DNA of 64,000 nt, from positions 248,001-312,000 of the forward strand of contig OZ244029.1 of the NCBI GenBank assembly GCA_965214945.1. Reading direction: 5' to 3'. Below the pieces are notes generated by a model. It worked only from the letters and a program-made list of their open reading frames with translations. It was not told where the DNA came from and ran no database searches. Position 1 is the first letter of the stretch. Every line of letters starts with the position of its first letter. The position numbers and the translations under genes are program-made. Of this stretch, positions 8,120 through 16,226 are shown in pieces. This stretch comes from JAAXHB01 sp965214945 (lineage in GTDB: Bacteria; Actinomycetota; Acidimicrobiia; Acidimicrobiales; Aldehydirespiratoraceae).

Positions 8120-9315
8120 GTGACGAGCTGCTCACGCGGATCGTCACCGATCCCGCCGTGATAGCCGATCCCTACCCGCTGCTGCGCGAGCTGCGCGAGA
8201 CGTCGCCAGTGCACAAGGTCGGATTTGCCGACGTGTGGGTACTGACCCGCTTCGAGGATTGCCGGTCGGTGCTGCGTGACTCTCGTCTGGGCTCACCCGA
8301 GCCGGGCGATGACGCGCCGGCGCTGGTGGCGAGGGCCGCCCGCAAGCGGAGCGCTGAGCGGTCGATGCTGTTCTTGAACCCTCCTGACCACACTCGCCTT
8401 CGCAAGCTGGTGAGCCGGGCGTTCACCCCCCGCCGGGTGGCCGGAATCCGGGCTTCCGTGGAGGCGATGACCCGAGAGCTGCTCGACGACCTCGCCGCCG
8501 CCGGAGGAGGCGATCTGATTGACGCGCTCGCCTTCCCGCTGCCAGCCAACGTCATCAGCGAGCTGGTGGGCATCCCCCGGGCCGACCGCGATCGGCTGCG
8601 CCCGCTGGTGGCCGACCTGACGGCGAGCCTCGAGCCGTTCACTCCGCCCGACGAAGCGGAGCGGGCCGACGCGGCCGGACTGAAGCTGCGCGAGTATCTC
8701 GACGACCTGATCGAGCGCCGGCGGGCCGAGCCCGGCGATGACCTGCTGTCAGGCCTGATCGCGGCCAGCGACGGCGAGGAACGGCTCACGCTGGGTGAGG
8801 TCGCGCTCACGGTGAACTTGATTTACGCGGCCGGTTTCGAGACCACGTCGAACCTGATCGGCAACATCGTCAACACGCTGCTGCGCTATCCCGACCAGCT
8901 AGCGAAGCTGCGCGCCGACAGGTCGCTGGTGCCGAACGCGGTGGACGAGGTGCTGCGTTTCGAGCCGCCCGTCCACGTCGACGGGCGCTTCGCGTTCGAA
9001 GACGTTGAAGTGGACGGGCATGTGATACCCCGCGGCCACAGCGTGCTGACGCTGCTGGCAGCGGCCAACCGAGACCCGGCGGTGATCGACGATCCCGATC
9101 GCTTCAACATCGAGCGCCCTGAGATCCCGATGCTGTCGTTCTCGTCGGGCATCCACTACTGCCTCGGTGCATCGCTCGCCCGCCTGGAAGGCCAGGTCGT
9201 GCTGAGCGGCCTCCTGGACCGTTTCAGTGACTGGAGACGCCGAGAGAACAACCCGCCCTGGAAGCGCCGAGTAACCCTCAGAGGCCTGGCCCGCCTCCCC
9301 GTCATCCTGTCCTGA
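8116..9315 (+). CDS. Cytochrome P450
   Basis: A 399-residue soluble bacterial P450. The haem-thiolate motif FSSGIHYCLGASLAR puts the axial cysteine near residue 349. The I-helix AGFETTS is near 238-244, the K-helix reads EVLRFEPP, and the C-helix region includes DHTRLRKLVSRAF. It resembles CYP107/CYP105-like actinobacterial P450s that hydroxylate small molecules with ferredoxin partners, but no ferredoxin is encoded next to it. The GTG at 8116 overlaps the psuG stop (GTGA) with TAGGAGAA just upstream, so it is translationally coupled to psuG. The substrate is unknown. Confidence 0.92.
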   Translation: MSDELLTRIVTDPAVIADPYPLLRELRETSPVHKVGFADVWVLTRFEDCRSVLRDSRLGSPEPGDDAPALVARAARKRSAERSMLFLNPPDHTRLRKLVSRAFTPRRVAGIRASVEAMTRELLDDLAAAGGGDLIDALAFPLPANVISELVGIPRADRDRLRPLVADLTASLEPFTPPDEAERADAAGLKLREYLDDLIERRRAEPGDDLLSGLIAASDGEERLTLGEVALTVNLIYAAGFETTSNLIGNIVNTLLRYPDQLAKLRADRSLVPNAVDEVLRFEPPVHVDGRFAFEDVEVDGHVIPRGHSVLTLLAAANRDPAVIDDPDRFNIERPEIPMLSFSSGIHYCLGASLARLEGQVVLSGLLDRFSDWRRRENNPPWKRRVTLRGLARLPVILS

Positions 9316-9476
9316 CCCCACGACGGGCCGCCCACCGACCGCCGCCGGTTGCGACTCTTTCCGTCCACTCGACGACAGACCGGCGCTGAGAATCGTCCGA
9401 CGCGCCCGCCGAGTTTTAGACAACTTCGGGCCCGCGAAGCTCACGGTCAGTCTTGCACGCAGAACAGATCAGTTGC

Positions 9477-9647
9477 TCATAGGTCTAAGGTCGGAAATCC
9501 AAAATCTCCTAACCCTTCTGCAGTGTCTCCATCGGGAGCGTCCTCAGCATCAGCGCGCTCGGCAGCGGTGTCTTCACCCAAACTAACGGACCGGGCTCCA
9601 TAGTCTCGCAAACCTGTTCGGCACCTTTGCCGTCTTTGAGCCATCAT
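9477..9647 (-). CDS. Possible small acidic protein (56 aa)
   Basis: In the 410-bp gap between the P450 and rmuC the minus strand carries a short frame beginning with two adjacent ATGs. It has a basic start (MAQRRQRCRTGL) and an acidic centre (EDTAAERADAEDAPDGDTAE), and ends GLGDFGFPTLDL. Codon use is less G/C-biased than in neighbouring genes and no strong promoter or ribosome site is seen. It may be a real small gene or the tail of a decayed one. The rest of 9316-9714 shows nothing I can name. Confidence 0.25.
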   Translation of the reverse strand: MMAQRRQRCRTGLRDYGARSVSLGEDTAAERADAEDAPDGDTAEGLGDFGFPTLDL

Positions 9648-9714
9648 CGGTGCTAATGCTGATGGATTCCGTGCTGGCTGCGCGCTGAGTCGGGAGTTGT
9701 GTCGTACTTCTCCG

Positions 9715-9720
9715 TATCAT
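9715..9720 (+). promoter_or_regulatory. -10 box TATCAT for rmuC
   Basis: TATCAT ends 7 nt before the ATG at 9728 and overlaps the in-frame ATG at 9719, which argues that 9728 is the real, leaderless start. Confidence 0.5.
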
Positions 9721-9727
9721 GTCAGGC

Positions 9728-11206
9728 ATGGATATCATCTGGATCGTTGTTATTGCGGTGGCGGCCGTCGCTGCTGCGCTCTACTGGGCGCGCCGTCTTG
9801 GTGGACGGGCCACGGCCCAATACGAGGAGGTTCGCGCTGAGCGAGACGAGGCCCGCTCACAGCATGAGCGAGTCCGTCAAGAACACGAGCAGGCGAAGCT
9901 TCGGTCGGTGGAGCTCACTGTCACACTCCAAGAGCGGACTAGCCGGCTTCAAGAGGCCCGCGCTGAGCGAGATGAGGCCGTTTCTCACAGGGAGCAAGTT
10001 CGCCAAGAACTCGAGAAGACGAAGAGTGAGCTGGCCGCGGAGAAAGCCGACCACCAGGCTCGCAGTGAGGAACTAGCCAAGGCGCGTGAGCAGATTGACA
10101 CACACTTCAAGGCCATTGCCGCCGATGTGGTGAACACCAGCAGCGAGACATTTCTCAAGCGGGCTGGCGAGCAGTTCGACAACCAGCGCAAGCTCAACGA
10201 CTCCGACCTTGAGAAGCGCCAGCAGGCCATCCACACCATTGTCAAACCGGTCGGAGAGACCCTCGACAGATTCCAGAAGCAGGTAGGTGAGATCGAAGCT
10301 AAGCGGGAGGGTGACTACAAGAGCCTGGAGACGCAGTTGGGGCTGCTGCGTGAAGAAACGGTCAACCTCCGGGGCGTGACTGGCAATCTCAGCGAGGCAA
10401 TGAAGTCGTCACAGGTGCGGGGCCAGTGGGGAGAACAGCAGCTGCGCAGAGTCCTTGAGCTATCCGGATTGCGCGAGCATATCAGCTACGACGCGCAGCG
10501 TACGGCGGACATTGAGGACGACACAGGCAAGACCAAGGTGGTGCGGCCCGACGCAGTGGTCAAGGTGCCCGGCGGAGTTGAAGTGGTGATCGATTCCAAG
10601 GCCCCGATGGGCTCTTATCTTGAAGCGTGCAATCTCAAAACGCGCAGCGGCGACGACGAGAAGCGCCAAGCTGAGCTGCTGACCAAGCACGCGGAGTCGC
10701 TTCTCGGACACGCAAAGTCCCTGGGCGATAAGAAGTACACCTCCGGGTTCACTGGTTCTCCCGACTTCACTGTGATGTTCGTGCCGTCAGACCCGATCCT
10801 GGATGTCGCCATGGACGCGAAACCCACGCTTTGGGACGATGCTTGGGCAAAGCACCGTGTGCTGATCGCGACGCCCGGACTGCTACTAGCCTTCCTGCGC
10901 ACCGTTGCGCTGGCCTGGCAACAGCAGTCTTTGCAGAAGAACGCCCGCGAGATCGCAGAGCAGGCCACGAAGCTGTATGACAGCCTGCGCATCTACGCAG
11001 GCCACGTGACCAACGTTGGCAGGAATCTCGGGAAGGCTGTGGAAGCTTACAACGGTAGTATCGGCTCGCTTGAACGAAGGCTACTGCCCCGGGCGCGCAA
11101 GTTCGAAGAACTGGGCCCAGCTGAAAGCCTCACCAAAAAAGTGGAGTCGCCCGCCCAGGTTAGATCCATACCTCGCACGACGACGGCACCGGAGCTGACC
11201 CGCTGA
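9728..11206 (+). CDS. rmuC: RmuC-family DNA recombination protein
   Basis: A roughly 492-residue RmuC homologue. Residues 1-20 form one membrane-spanning segment (DIIWIVVIAVAAVAAALYWA). A long charged coiled coil to about residue 130 follows; it contains an internal duplication (RAERDEARSQHERVRQ and RAERDEAVSHREQVRQ). The conserved nuclease-like core includes VRGQWGEQQLRRVLELSGL, VEVVIDSKAPM, DFTVMFVPSDPIL and VLIATPGLLLAFLRTVALAW. RmuC limits recombination at inverted repeats and is thought to be a membrane-tethered nuclease of the PD-(D/E)XK type. Start choice rests on the -10 box 7 nt upstream. It stands alone here with its own promoter. Confidence 0.9.
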   Translation: MDIIWIVVIAVAAVAAALYWARRLGGRATAQYEEVRAERDEARSQHERVRQEHEQAKLRSVELTVTLQERTSRLQEARAERDEAVSHREQVRQELEKTKSELAAEKADHQARSEELAKAREQIDTHFKAIAADVVNTSSETFLKRAGEQFDNQRKLNDSDLEKRQQAIHTIVKPVGETLDRFQKQVGEIEAKREGDYKSLETQLGLLREETVNLRGVTGNLSEAMKSSQVRGQWGEQQLRRVLELSGLREHISYDAQRTADIEDDTGKTKVVRPDAVVKVPGGVEVVIDSKAPMGSYLEACNLKTRSGDDEKRQAELLTKHAESLLGHAKSLGDKKYTSGFTGSPDFTVMFVPSDPILDVAMDAKPTLWDDAWAKHRVLIATPGLLLAFLRTVALAWQQQSLQKNAREIAEQATKLYDSLRIYAGHVTNVGRNLGKAVEAYNGSIGSLERRLLPRARKFEELGPAESLTKKVESPAQVRSIPRTTTAPELTR

Positions 11207-11340
11207 ACGGTCCGGCTTGAGCAATAGAGCGGCGATGACCCGGCACGAACGATAGCTGCATCAGACTGGCCCGCCGATCCTTCTCGCCTTGCGGAGAGGC
11301 CGGCGTAACTGTCCTGACGAACTACACAACATAGCTATCC

Positions 11341-11346
11341 TAGTAT
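11341..11346 (+). promoter_or_regulatory. -10 box TAGTAT before the LLM oxidoreductase
   Basis: TAGTAT is 6 nt before the ATG at 11353 and fits the leaderless pattern. The preceding 11207-11340 interval has no gene I can support. Confidence 0.4.
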
Positions 11347-11352
11347 GTGAGG

Positions 11353-12339
11353 ATGCCCAAACGAGCCGCCCCGAACACGTCTGTCGAGCCAGTCGTGAAG
11401 CCGTGCTTGTCGATCCACCTAGTGAACTTCGCGCCGACGCAGTCCGAGCCCGGGCGTTGGCAGAGACTGTTCGACTTAGCCGTAGCCGCTGATCGCTCCG
11501 GTATCGGCAAAGTGGTGGTGTCGGATCATGTGGCCTTCGGTGAGCGGCTCGACCACTACGCCGACCCGGCCCGGGGCGGCATCGCCGGCGGCCGTCAGCC
11601 GACCGGCCCAGACGGCGCCTGGCTTGAGCCGCTCACCGTGCTGGCCATGGTCGGGGCCCTCACCCAGCGGGTGAGGCTTGGCACGGCTGTGTTGCTGGCT
11701 GCCCTGCGCCGGCCGGTAGTGCTGGCCAAGACCGCGGCCACGCTCGACGTACTTACAGGCGGGCGGTTCGAGATGGGCGTGGGCGTCGGTTGGCAGCAGG
11801 CCGAATACGAAGCCGCCGGCCTTGATTTCGGGGCCCGGGGCCGCTTACTCGACCATGCCCTCGAGGTGTGCACCGCGCTGTGGTCGCAACAGCGAGTCTC
11901 GTACGCCAGCGGCGAACTGGGCTTCGACGGCATTCATCAGATGCCCAAGCCCGCTAACGGTCGGGTGCCGGTGTGGGTGAGCGGCACGGTCAACCCTCGA
12001 GCCATGACCCGCCTGGCCCGCTTCGGGCGGGGATGGATCCCCTGGGGGCCCGACGCGGCTGATGTCGTCTCGGGGATAGCGGCCATGCGCCACGCGGTGG
12101 CTGCCGCCGGACGCGACCCCTATGGCATCGAGGTGGCCGCGATGCTGCCCGTGGTCCGCAACAGCGACGGCGAGCCCCAGATCGCCCCCACAATGGCAGC
12201 CGTCGAAGACCTAGTAGCAGCCGGCGTCACCGACTTCCTCATCTCTCTGAGGCCTCCTGCCGGTGTACCCGCCGCCCAAGAATACCTCACGCCCTGGGCG
12301 GAAGCGTTCACGACTGTGGCTGCGGCAGCCGCGGCTTAG
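11353..12339 (+). CDS. LLM-class flavin/F420-dependent oxidoreductase
   Basis: About 328 residues of luciferase-like TIM barrel. Family features: VVVSDHVAFGERLD near the start of the barrel, LTQRVRLGTAVLLAALRRPVVLAK, LDVLTGGRFEMGVGVGW and QMPKPANGRVPVWVSG. The TQRVRLGT and RFEMGVGVGW strings are typical of the actinobacterial F420-dependent group, which moves hydride between F420 and varied organic substrates; FMN cannot be ruled out from sequence. The ATG at 11353 is preferred over GTG 11347 because the -10 box spacing fits the former. The C terminus is a run of alanines. It has no operon partner, so its substrate is not suggested by context. Confidence 0.85.
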   Translation: MPKRAAPNTSVEPVVKPCLSIHLVNFAPTQSEPGRWQRLFDLAVAADRSGIGKVVVSDHVAFGERLDHYADPARGGIAGGRQPTGPDGAWLEPLTVLAMVGALTQRVRLGTAVLLAALRRPVVLAKTAATLDVLTGGRFEMGVGVGWQQAEYEAAGLDFGARGRLLDHALEVCTALWSQQRVSYASGELGFDGIHQMPKPANGRVPVWVSGTVNPRAMTRLARFGRGWIPWGPDAADVVSGIAAMRHAVAAAGRDPYGIEVAAMLPVVRNSDGEPQIAPTMAAVEDLVAAGVTDFLISLRPPAGVPAAQEYLTPWAEAFTTVAAAAAA

Positions 12340-12396
12340 CTGCGATGCTTCACCTTCTTCCAACAGACTGCAACAGGCACAAGGCGGCTGACGACC

Positions 12397-12801
12397 ATGA
12401 TTGAAGTCAACCTCGATTCTCTGCGGATCTCACTGCACGTGCTGGCCGTCTCCGTGTGGGTGGGCGGCCAGATCGTGATGGCCGGGCTGATCCCGGTGCT
12501 GCGCGGCATCGGCGGCGACGCGCCGGCGCGGGCAGCTCGGCGTTTCGCCCGGGTGGCCTGGGCGTTCTTTGCTCTGGCGGCGGTGACGGGCGTGTGGAAC
12601 CTGTTTGAGGCAGGCCTCGACGCCCGCGAGACGAGCTACCACGTGGCGCTGAGCCTAAAGCTGGCGGCAGTGGCGCTGTCGGGCGCGGCTGCGGCCGTTC
12701 ACACCCAGACGACGTCGCCTCCGTTGCGCGGCGTCACCGCGGGGGTGAGTCTGCTGGCTGCTCTGGGAGCTTTGTTCCTCGGCGTGCTGCTGGCTGGCTG
12801 A
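12397..12801 (+). CDS. CopD-like four-helix membrane protein
   Basis: A 134-residue membrane protein with four predicted helices near residues 11-36, 48-67, 80-101 and 112-134. The first helix, SLHVLAVSVWVGGQIVMAG, with a His and a WVGG, is typical of CopD-domain and DUF2269-like proteins often linked to copper or haem handling. No copper chaperone is nearby, so a metal role is only a family association. The ATG is preceded by a weak purine-rich AAGGCGG. Confidence 0.65.
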   Translation: MIEVNLDSLRISLHVLAVSVWVGGQIVMAGLIPVLRGIGGDAPARAARRFARVAWAFFALAAVTGVWNLFEAGLDARETSYHVALSLKLAAVALSGAAAAVHTQTTSPPLRGVTAGVSLLAALGALFLGVLLAG

Positions 12802-12907
12802 GCCCGCCTCACGCTTGTCCCGTCGTTCAGCCCGTCCCGCAAGTGCCGCCAAGCGCCGGAGGGCCCAAACCGCCCCCTTGTCGTCCGCCCCTGGCAGGCT
12901 TGTCGGT

Positions 12908-14482
12908 ATGCATCCTCCGCCCCGCAATCCGTTTTTGGCGGACAGCGTCAACGCTGTAGCCCACGCCCGCTGCGACCAGCAGGACAGCTACCCCGGCGCA
13001 GGCCCACAGGGGCCCACCGTCGCCTTGACGAACGAAGACATCCAATATGCCGCGCTTGGCCCCGGTCATTTCGGCGGCCTGATCTCGTCGCAGTACCCGG
13101 ACGGCCGGAGGGTCATCTGGTCGAATGGTCGCCAGACAATCGCAAAGCTCGACTACGACACGCTGGAAGTGTTAGCCGTCTGTCCCACTGGCACAGAGGA
13201 CGTCACCGATCCCGCCGAGCTGGAGGAGCTAGCCTCGGGCCTCGACGAGCTGGAGGAGCTAGCCTCGGGCCTCGACGAGCTGGAGGGCGACGAAGCCGTG
13301 GCCCACGCCGTCGGGATATCGCTTCGGTTCCTGACCGGCCTCGACGGCGTCTACTCGCTGCTCGACTGCGATAACACACTGTTCGTCGGCCGCACCGACC
13401 ACGTGGCGGCCTACTCAGCGGCCGACCCGGCCGATAGGGCTAGTGCCATCGCCGAGCGCGCCCGCTGGCTCAGACCCGACGGCATCGTCGGCCGCTTCGT
13501 CGGCATGAACCTCACCTTCGACGGCCGCCTCGTGCTCACCACTGATCACGGCTGGGTGGTGAGCCTGGCCCGCGATTTCGGCGACCACGACGCGCTTCAG
13601 CTGCCTAGGGCTGCGGAGGAAGCGGCGGAGCACTGCGCCCGTCAGGCAGCCGAGTACGGCCACACCGGCTATGGCTGGGTGAGGACGAGTTCGTGCGTCG
13701 GCGACGACGGCGGCGTCTACGTGTGCTCCGTAGACCGCATCCACAAAGTGATATGGACAGGTGAGCGGCTGTCGCTCGACCCCGCCGACGGGGCGTGGTC
13801 GTCACCGTACCGCAACGGCGGCGGCAACGGCTCGGGCACGACACCGTCGCTGATGGGATTCGGCGAAGCCGACGACCGGTTCGTGGTGATCGGTGACGGC
13901 GACGACGTGGTGAACATCACGCTGTTGTGGCGCGACGAGATCCCCGGTGACTGGCGGCAGCTGCCGGATGCGCCGTCACGGCGGATCGCGGGCTTCGGGC
14001 CAGCGAACATGGGCGACCCCAACCGGGCCGAGATCAAGACCGAGCAGTCGGTCACCGTCTCGGGCTACGGCGCCATGGCAGTCAACAACGAGCCCGCTTC
14101 GGTTCCACCTGGCTGGCCGTCGGCGGGGGTGCGGATGTTCAGCTTCCTGCTGGGCCACAAGCCGCAGTTCACGCCTTACGGCCTGCACAAGTACGAGTGG
14201 GATCCCGAGACTAGAAAGCTTCGGCAGGCCTGGGTCAACATGGAAGTGTCGTCGCCGAACTCCGTGCCAGCTGTGGCGGAGGGCTCGGGCCTCGTATTCA
14301 CGTGCGGAGTGCGTGACTGCAGGTGGTCGGTGGAGGCACTCGACTGGATCACCGGCGAGAGCCGCTTCCACTACGTCGTGGGCGGGTCTCGATACAACAC
14401 GCTCGGCGCGGGCATGTCGCTGGACGAAGAGGGCAGGCTGATCTACGGGACGATCTTCGGCAAGGTCAGAATCCTCCGCTGA
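12908..14482 (+). CDS. Uncharacterised beta-propeller-like protein
   Basis: A 524-residue protein with repeated Trp/Gly/Asp strand motifs (FGGLISSQYPDGRRVIWSNG, LTFDGRLVLTTDHGWVVSL, VGDDGGVYVCSVDRIHKVIW, SLDEEGRLIYGTIFGKVRI), typical of PQQ- or WD-like propellers. The pattern resembles quinoprotein-like proteins that read out a scalar per blade. No signal peptide is evident from the ATG at 12908; an upstream start at 12815 would add an Arg/Ala-rich stretch with no support. CAGGCT lies 7 nt before the ATG as a degenerate -10. Residues around 103-126 contain a recent duplication, LEELASGLDE twice. Its role is unknown. Confidence 0.6.
   Translation: MHPPPRNPFLADSVNAVAHARCDQQDSYPGAGPQGPTVALTNEDIQYAALGPGHFGGLISSQYPDGRRVIWSNGRQTIAKLDYDTLEVLAVCPTGTEDVTDPAELEELASGLDELEELASGLDELEGDEAVAHAVGISLRFLTGLDGVYSLLDCDNTLFVGRTDHVAAYSAADPADRASAIAERARWLRPDGIVGRFVGMNLTFDGRLVLTTDHGWVVSLARDFGDHDALQLPRAAEEAAEHCARQAAEYGHTGYGWVRTSSCVGDDGGVYVCSVDRIHKVIWTGERLSLDPADGAWSSPYRNGGGNGSGTTPSLMGFGEADDRFVVIGDGDDVVNITLLWRDEIPGDWRQLPDAPSRRIAGFGPANMGDPNRAEIKTEQSVTVSGYGAMAVNNEPASVPPGWPSAGVRMFSFLLGHKPQFTPYGLHKYEWDPETRKLRQAWVNMEVSSPNSVPAVAEGSGLVFTCGVRDCRWSVEALDWITGESRFHYVVGGSRYNTLGAGMSLDEEGRLIYGTIFGKVRILR
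13217..13285 (+). repeat. 30-bp in-frame tandem duplication
   Basis: Two identical 30-bp units at 13217-13246 and 13247-13276 plus nine bases of a third encode the decapeptide ELEELASGLD twice within the propeller-like gene. The identity implies a recent event. Confidence 0.9.
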
Positions 14483-14486
14483 CTAG

Positions 14487-14541
14487 AGCACCCGTCAGGT
14501 GGTTGTGACACCCTCCGCTACCACAGCACCCGTCAGGTGGT
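14487..14541. repeat. 17-bp direct repeat, two copies
   Basis: AGCACCCGTCAGGTGGT occurs at 14487-14503 and 14525-14541, between the propeller-like gene and the dehydrogenase remnant; the second copy covers the remnant's stop codon. It looks like a small duplication of the old gene end. Confidence 0.7.
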
Positions 14542-14660
14542 GATGGCGTCGCCGTTCAGCTGAATGGTCTGACCGGTGATCCTGACCGCTGGGGTTGAAC
14601 CACAGGGCGGCCGTAGCAGGCCCCGCATCATCTGAACCCGCCCTGAAATACTGTGAGGTC
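14533..14660 (-). pseudogene. Remnant of a short-chain dehydrogenase C terminus
   Basis: The minus strand from about 14583 down to the stop at 14533 reads ITGQTIQLNGDAITT, the hallmark last strand of SDR-family oxidoreductases (VTGQ-x-x-x-x-x-GG). Just upstream, in a different frame, SDDAGPATAALWF resembles the preceding AALWL-type helix. The gap between them is 5 nt short of the usual spacing, so the frame is broken. The rest of the gene is missing where the AAA ATPase gene ends, suggesting the ATPase DNA replaced or interrupted the dehydrogenase. Confidence 0.5.
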
Positions 14661-16098
14661 ACGCCCAGAGCGTTGCGATTGGCGCTGCCCATATCAGCCT
14701 GTCTCGCGTCACAGGACGCGGCGGGCGCTGGCCAGCGTACAACACTACGCCACGGCGAAAGGTTTTTCCAAGGTATCGGGCAAAGTCGATCATCGGCTTG
14801 GCATGATCTTTTCTCCACCGTCGGCTAGCTTTAACTTCTACTGAGACCACACCACGTGGCCCACAATCCAGCAGAAAGTCCACTTCTTTGCCATGTCGGT
14901 TGCGAATATGCTTCATGATGTAGTCTCCCTCATGTTGTTCTCCACGAAGCTGTGCCGCTACGAATGTCTCAATTAGTTGCCCTCGTCGTGGAGGATTCAA
15001 CCGGAAGTCATCTGGCTTGTATCGCATCACCGAAGCCCATAGGCTAGAATCAATCAGATATCGCTTGGGTGTGCTCTGCAGTTCCTTGAGTCGGCTGGTA
15101 TGATACCCCGGAGACTCTGCTATGAGAAATGTTTTAAGTAGTAAGTCACGGTAAGCATAACCGGTATCTTTTGATATCTGAGCATCAGAGCAAATTTTGC
15201 GGTGCCCTACAATCCCATCGGCACCAGAATGAGCTGCATATGCTCTCAGGAAGCCAGCAAGCCGGGAACGATCATATCTTCCGATGCTTGCATCGACATT
15301 GACAGTGTCAGCGACACGACTACGCAGCATGCCGTCACGGATATTATCATCAGAAATTGTCATCGAAAGGGGATAGCCACCGCGTAATGCTAGATTGATA
15401 TAGTCTGCAGTTGTCGGAATGCTTTCTGGTGTGGTTAAAGTCTCACCGGATAGCAGTCGCTCAGAAAGAGCAGGTCCATGTTTGCCAATTTGTTCTCGTA
15501 CCGTGAAAGGATACATTTTGATCCTGAACATTCGCCCTGTGGTCGGGAGTTGTTGCGGATAGTCACCGCGCACGGAACCAGTTATGATGAACTGTCCTGG
15601 ACTGTGAGAGTTGTCCACAGCTCGTTTCACAGCTTTCAAAACACTGGGCGCTTCCTGCCATTCGTCAATCAGTATCGGTGTGGGCCATCCTTGTAATGCT
15701 TCCATGGGATCGTCTTCGATATCTTGAGCGATAATCGGGTCTGTGAGATCGATCATGCTACGAGCAAACTGTAGAGCTGTGGTCGTCTTTCCTACACCGC
15801 GCGGGCCTTCCAGCGTAACGGCCGGCACTTCCGCCAGAGCTGCAGCAAGTCTGCTGTCTACGGATCTGGGCAGATACTTGAAACCATCAGAAGATGTGGA
15901 CGGACTGGTCACGTCAACTGGGGCCATGACAGATCTCGTGTCTGGTGAGTGGGGGGCGTTAAGTGAGCGTTGGGTGTCGACGGCCTGGGGAGGCTTGCAC
16001 CGTCCGCAGGCGACGCCAGGTTGCGATACGCGGTTGCGGCAGGGCTTGCCGCTTCGCGTCGGACGGCCGCACCGGCGTTCTTCGTGACTGCTTCCCAT
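14659..16098 (-). CDS. AAA+ ATPase with DUF4143 domain
   Basis: A 479-residue protein with AAA_14 then DUF4143 architecture. Walker A is GPRGVGKTT and Walker B is ILIDEWQEAP, followed by a sensor-like FIITGSVRGDY. The C-terminal half carries IETFVAAQL, RHGKEVDFLLD and VSVEVKAS, a restriction-endonuclease-like core typical of DUF4143. Such ATPases are widespread, patchily distributed and mostly uncharacterised. The body is plainly AT-richer than its neighbours, which suggests horizontal gain. The first 38 residues are instead GC-rich and carry four cysteines (C10, C20, C31, C34), a possible zinc knuckle. The ATG at 16098 has GAGGGG 8 nt upstream; a start at the internal Met58 is an alternative. 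An iteron array lies upstream. Confidence 0.8.
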   Translation of the reverse strand: MGSSHEERRCGRPTRSGKPCRNRVSQPGVACGRCKPPQAVDTQRSLNAPHSPDTRSVMAPVDVTSPSTSSDGFKYLPRSVDSRLAAALAEVPAVTLEGPRGVGKTTTALQFARSMIDLTDPIIAQDIEDDPMEALQGWPTPILIDEWQEAPSVLKAVKRAVDNSHSPGQFIITGSVRGDYPQQLPTTGRMFRIKMYPFTVREQIGKHGPALSERLLSGETLTTPESIPTTADYINLALRGGYPLSMTISDDNIRDGMLRSRVADTVNVDASIGRYDRSRLAGFLRAYAAHSGADGIVGHRKICSDAQISKDTGYAYRDLLLKTFLIAESPGYHTSRLKELQSTPKRYLIDSSLWASVMRYKPDDFRLNPPRRGQLIETFVAAQLRGEQHEGDYIMKHIRNRHGKEVDFLLDCGPRGVVSVEVKASRRWRKDHAKPMIDFARYLGKTFRRGVVLYAGQRPPRPVTRDRLIWAAPIATLWA

Positions 16099-16131
16099 GC
16101 CGGATGCCCCTCACAGATCCCAGCAGCAAAC

Positions 16132-16200
16132 CTAGCCGGTTTTCCAGCCTGAAACTAGCCGGATTTCCGGCTAAAATCTAGCCGGAAATCCAGTCGAAGA
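16132..16200. repeat. Three 23-bp iterons upstream of the DUF4143 ATPase
   Basis: CTAGCCGG(T/A)(T/A)(T/A)TCC recurs at 16132-16145, 16155-16168 and 16178-16191, with an exact 23-bp period and AT-rich spacers. The middle unit also forms the hairpin TAGCCGG-ATTT-CCGGCTA. The array is within 35 bp of the ATPase start and reads as operator or iteron sites, possibly for autoregulation. 23 bp is about two helical turns, so all copies face the same side. Confidence 0.75.
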
Positions 16201-16226
16201 AGTCCTTATGGCGCGGTCTGCCGGAC

